Below the pieces are notes generated by a model that saw nothing but the letters and a program-made list of their open reading frames with translations, was not told the DNA's origin and ran no database searches. Positions 39,985 through 42,220 of a stretch of 42,220 nt of DNA are shown piece after piece. The first letter of the stretch is position 1; every line of letters begins with the position of its first letter. The DNA is from Phoronis australis (lineage: Eukaryota; Phoronida; Phoronidae). Location of the stretch: the NCBI GenBank assembly GCA_002633005.1, contig NMRA01000021.1, positions 660,539 through 702,758 of the forward strand, given 5' to 3'. The position numbers and the translations under genes are program-made.

Positions 39985-40810
39985 AAACCCCTACCTTGTT
40001 TTGGAAAAAAGAAACATTTCGATGAAGATTCCGTCTTACGATTCTACTAACAAGCTGATGTCTCTTTATAATCGTAAGTTGCATTAGCTGCTGTTGCACC
40101 TTATTCAGCAATGAAATAAAGTACTGTACGTCATTTCAACGAACAAAAATAATGAATATTATCATACCTAACTATATCAGAGGCCTGGGGATAGGGCGGG
40201 ACAACAAAATGTTTTACTGCCGGAGGGTGGCATTTTTATGAACCTACATATTTATATTCACTATACTTGCACGAATTTGGCATTAGGCTTGAAAGCGAAA
40301 TGTTGTCCAAATTACAATGGTTCTGCCAATGAAATAACTTAGGAGAGTTGAAGTCATGTGATCATTGCGGCGTTCTGCATGTTTGGAACATGCGCGCCTA
40401 CGTTTGCTTTGTTATAGTTGATGCTGAAATGAGGCATCGGGTGACCTAAACAAAAATGGACAACAATCAATTTTGTTGCGCCACCAAAGTGTGCAAGCAG
40501 TGAATGTGAACATTGCCTTCTTTCCGGGCGTCCGTCGTCCGCTGGTGTATCTCGAAAATGAAATGCCTTGTACGATCCGAGATTAGACGACGATCTGACT
40601 GCGTACTGCCCCTAGTGGCAATTTTAGATTTCACGTTTGCCTCTCTACCTGTGAAGTTCCTTGATCTGTCTTCATGAAATTTGGCAACATTACGCCTTTT
40701 AATTTTCCGACGAACTTGACGTATTTTGCGCCACCTGAATTGGGATGAACATTAAGGAAATCATGACTGTAGTCTATGCAGGACAGGTGTTTCCGAAATT
40801 GTAACCTGTA
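39985..40810. repeat. 0.8 kb segment private to copy 2, with a tandem-unit repeat fragment
   Basis: Absent at the matching point in copy 1 (about 23115). The part at about 40500-40745 is a minus-strand fragment of the repeat family of 24645-26200 (CGGGCGTCCGTCGTCCG end, CCCCTAGTGGCAATTTTAGA, TTTTGCGCCACCT). Confidence 0.6.
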
Positions 40811-41622
40811 CATGTTGGAAACCGTACAATAAAATCAAACACCCAAAGTCATTCTCATTTTTGGCTGATGCAAACAAATGAAAAGAATGTAAAAACATCA
40901 CTTTTGACCGGTTGGCCAACCCGTACAAAATAGTGCCGTTCCAAGTCGGCAATGACATGCCTCACTTCGATTCTTTGTGACGGTAGAAACCAATCGCGAG
41001 GAAAACTGTAAGCTGATTTCGTGATTTTAACATGAAGGTCTCAAAAGGATTAGAGATGAGCTTTCAAGGATATTAGGCTCAAGCACAAAGCGGCTCATAA
41101 AGAACTGCAAAACAACGTGCAAAAATTGAGGACATATTACAAATCGACAAATCATTGTTTGTTTTAAATCCATTTTTTAATTTTTCCGAGTAAAGGAAAC
41201 AGGAGTGATGAAGCCCAGATACTAAAAACATCAACGGTCACGTGGCATTGATTTTGATGCTCGAGATTGCAAAGTATTGTCATGCTTTTTCGGCTGAAAA
41301 TATCCCACGTGGTAACATATGGAGATAACTCTGACCGACTATATTATTATATAGATACTACACGCTCACTGGAGTAGACTAGCAAAGTAAAATGGTGAAT
41401 AGGAATTGGTTTGATTATAAGTGCAAACAGTCATTGTAGTTTGCACTCATTTCGATGAACAGTCATAATAATTATAAGGACTATGAAAATTGGGCGCAGT
41501 GTACCCTCTGTAATAACGTAAAACGTGATAGTGATTGACGTCAGACTCCACGGATAATATTCTGCCGACACGCAAAATCGGTGTAGATGGACATCGGTGT
41601 GCATGCCTGCTTGGATGTTTGT
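40811..41622. other. Non-coding right end of duplication copy 2
   Basis: Collinear with about 23740-24542. No gene was recognised. Confidence 0.6.
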
Positions 41623-41624
41623 CT

Positions 41625-41953
41625 ACCACCAACTCTACCTAAAATTCTAGCCATATTCAGGTGCTCTGGACATCAATTGAAAATAGAAACTGGTAGGAAC
41701 CATGACATTCCAAAGGAAGATAGGCTTTGCGAAATTTCCAACTGCTCAGAAACTGAAGACGAAATACACTTATTACTTAACTGCCCCCGTACTTAACGAT
41801 ATTAGAATGAATTTTTTACCAGAAATATACAGACAGTATACTGACATCGAAAACGCCAAATACTTCAAAACAAACTCTGGCAATCTTTTGAAAATACAAT
41901 CCTTATTTATATTAAAGGCTTATGATAATAGACAGGAAACTCTAACATTGTAA
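41625..41953 (+). pseudogene. LINE (non-LTR retrotransposon) ORF2 C-terminal fragment
   Basis: The stretch FRCSGHQLKIETGR, then IPKEDRLCEISNCSETEDE and IHLLLNCP, is the conserved zinc-knuckle-like region that follows the reverse transcriptase in many invertebrate LINEs. The frame shifts by one base at a run of five C (41784-41788) and resumes as VLNDIRMNFLPEIYRQYTD, later LFILKAYDNR. The reverse transcriptase domain itself is missing, so this is a 5'-truncated, frameshifted copy. Confidence 0.75.
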
Positions 41954-42220
41954 ATGTGTAATTATGGATATATGTGTAACAGGAGTGCCCTGGACATGAT
42001 TATGTAAGTAAGATATATGCGCCCTCTAGTGGTCAAGCTGTGTATTACGTATGGAATTTTCCTATGATGTTGAGTCCTTTGGACATGGCCAAATATGGTC
42101 AGAAGCTAGGAGCTATGGGCCTTGCCCTTCAGATCGTGTCTGATTGGTTGAAATTGTGTACTTAAGCTTTGTCTCTGTCAGACACGAGGAGTCCAGTCGC
42201 AGAGTTCAAGAAGCAAACAT
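41954..42220. other. Unassigned right end
   Basis: It contains a GCGCCCTCTAGTGGTC word like those in repeat termini. The end of the window (TTAAGCTTTGTCTCTGTCAG onward) resembles a repeat or LTR edge, but nothing can be confirmed because the window stops. Confidence 0.3.

Larger units (their letters stand above)
28049..41622. repeat. Large direct duplication, copy 2
   Basis: Collinear with 9334-24542. It starts at GACCGAGCTGAGTGG (28051) and ends at TTGGATGTTTGTC, where a LINE fragment begins. It is shorter than copy 1 mainly because it lacks the 2.1 kb and 0.69 kb copy-1 segments. Confidence 0.9.

Noticed and set aside
42005-42220. Possible LTR at the window end
   Set aside because: Only a fragment is visible, with no second LTR, primer site or target duplication to test it.

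Overview
The window is eukaryotic, animal nuclear DNA: genes are split by GT-AG introns, intergenic DNA is rich in degenerate non-coding repeats, AATAAA signals follow stop codons, and there is no operon structure. The gene content (an LRR-Ig transmembrane receptor-like gene, a decayed microsomal P450, a THAP relic, LINE and hAT-like remnants) fits an invertebrate. Lancelets and acorn worms are reasonable guesses because LRR-Ig genes are abundant in lower deuterostomes, but the species cannot be fixed from sequence alone.

Layout. Positions 1-1640 hold a (GT)n tract, a small inverted-repeat element and an inverted copy of a tandem-unit repeat. Positions 2187-4599 (minus) carry a two-exon LRR-LRRCT-Ig-TM gene. 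Positions 6042-6792 (minus) hold a broken CYP2-like P450, followed by an 0.8 kb interspersed repeat. Positions 8852-9147 (minus) hold a frameshifted THAP-domain relic.

The rest is dominated by a large direct duplication. Copy 1 (about 9334-24542) and copy 2 (about 28049-41622) are separated by a 3.5 kb spacer that contains more of the tandem-unit repeat. Each copy contains one complete six-exon gene (one non-coding exon and five coding exons) for a 144-residue secreted precursor. The precursor has a signal peptide, a strongly cationic Trp/Arg-rich four-cysteine segment, a GKR amidation/cleavage signal and a long acidic C-terminal propiece. That is the design of a cationic antimicrobial peptide precursor. 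The exons were too short to stand out as ORFs; they were found by splice-site and phase matching and confirmed by both copies agreeing. I do not recognise the family, and this pair is the most interesting content of the window.

Since duplication the copies have diverged by independent mobile-element insertions, minisatellite expansion in copy 2, and a 2.1 kb copy-1-only segment that includes an assembly gap. The signal peptide is unchanged between copies, while six of 38 residues of the putative mature peptide differ. The window ends in a LINE fragment abutting the right edge of the duplication.
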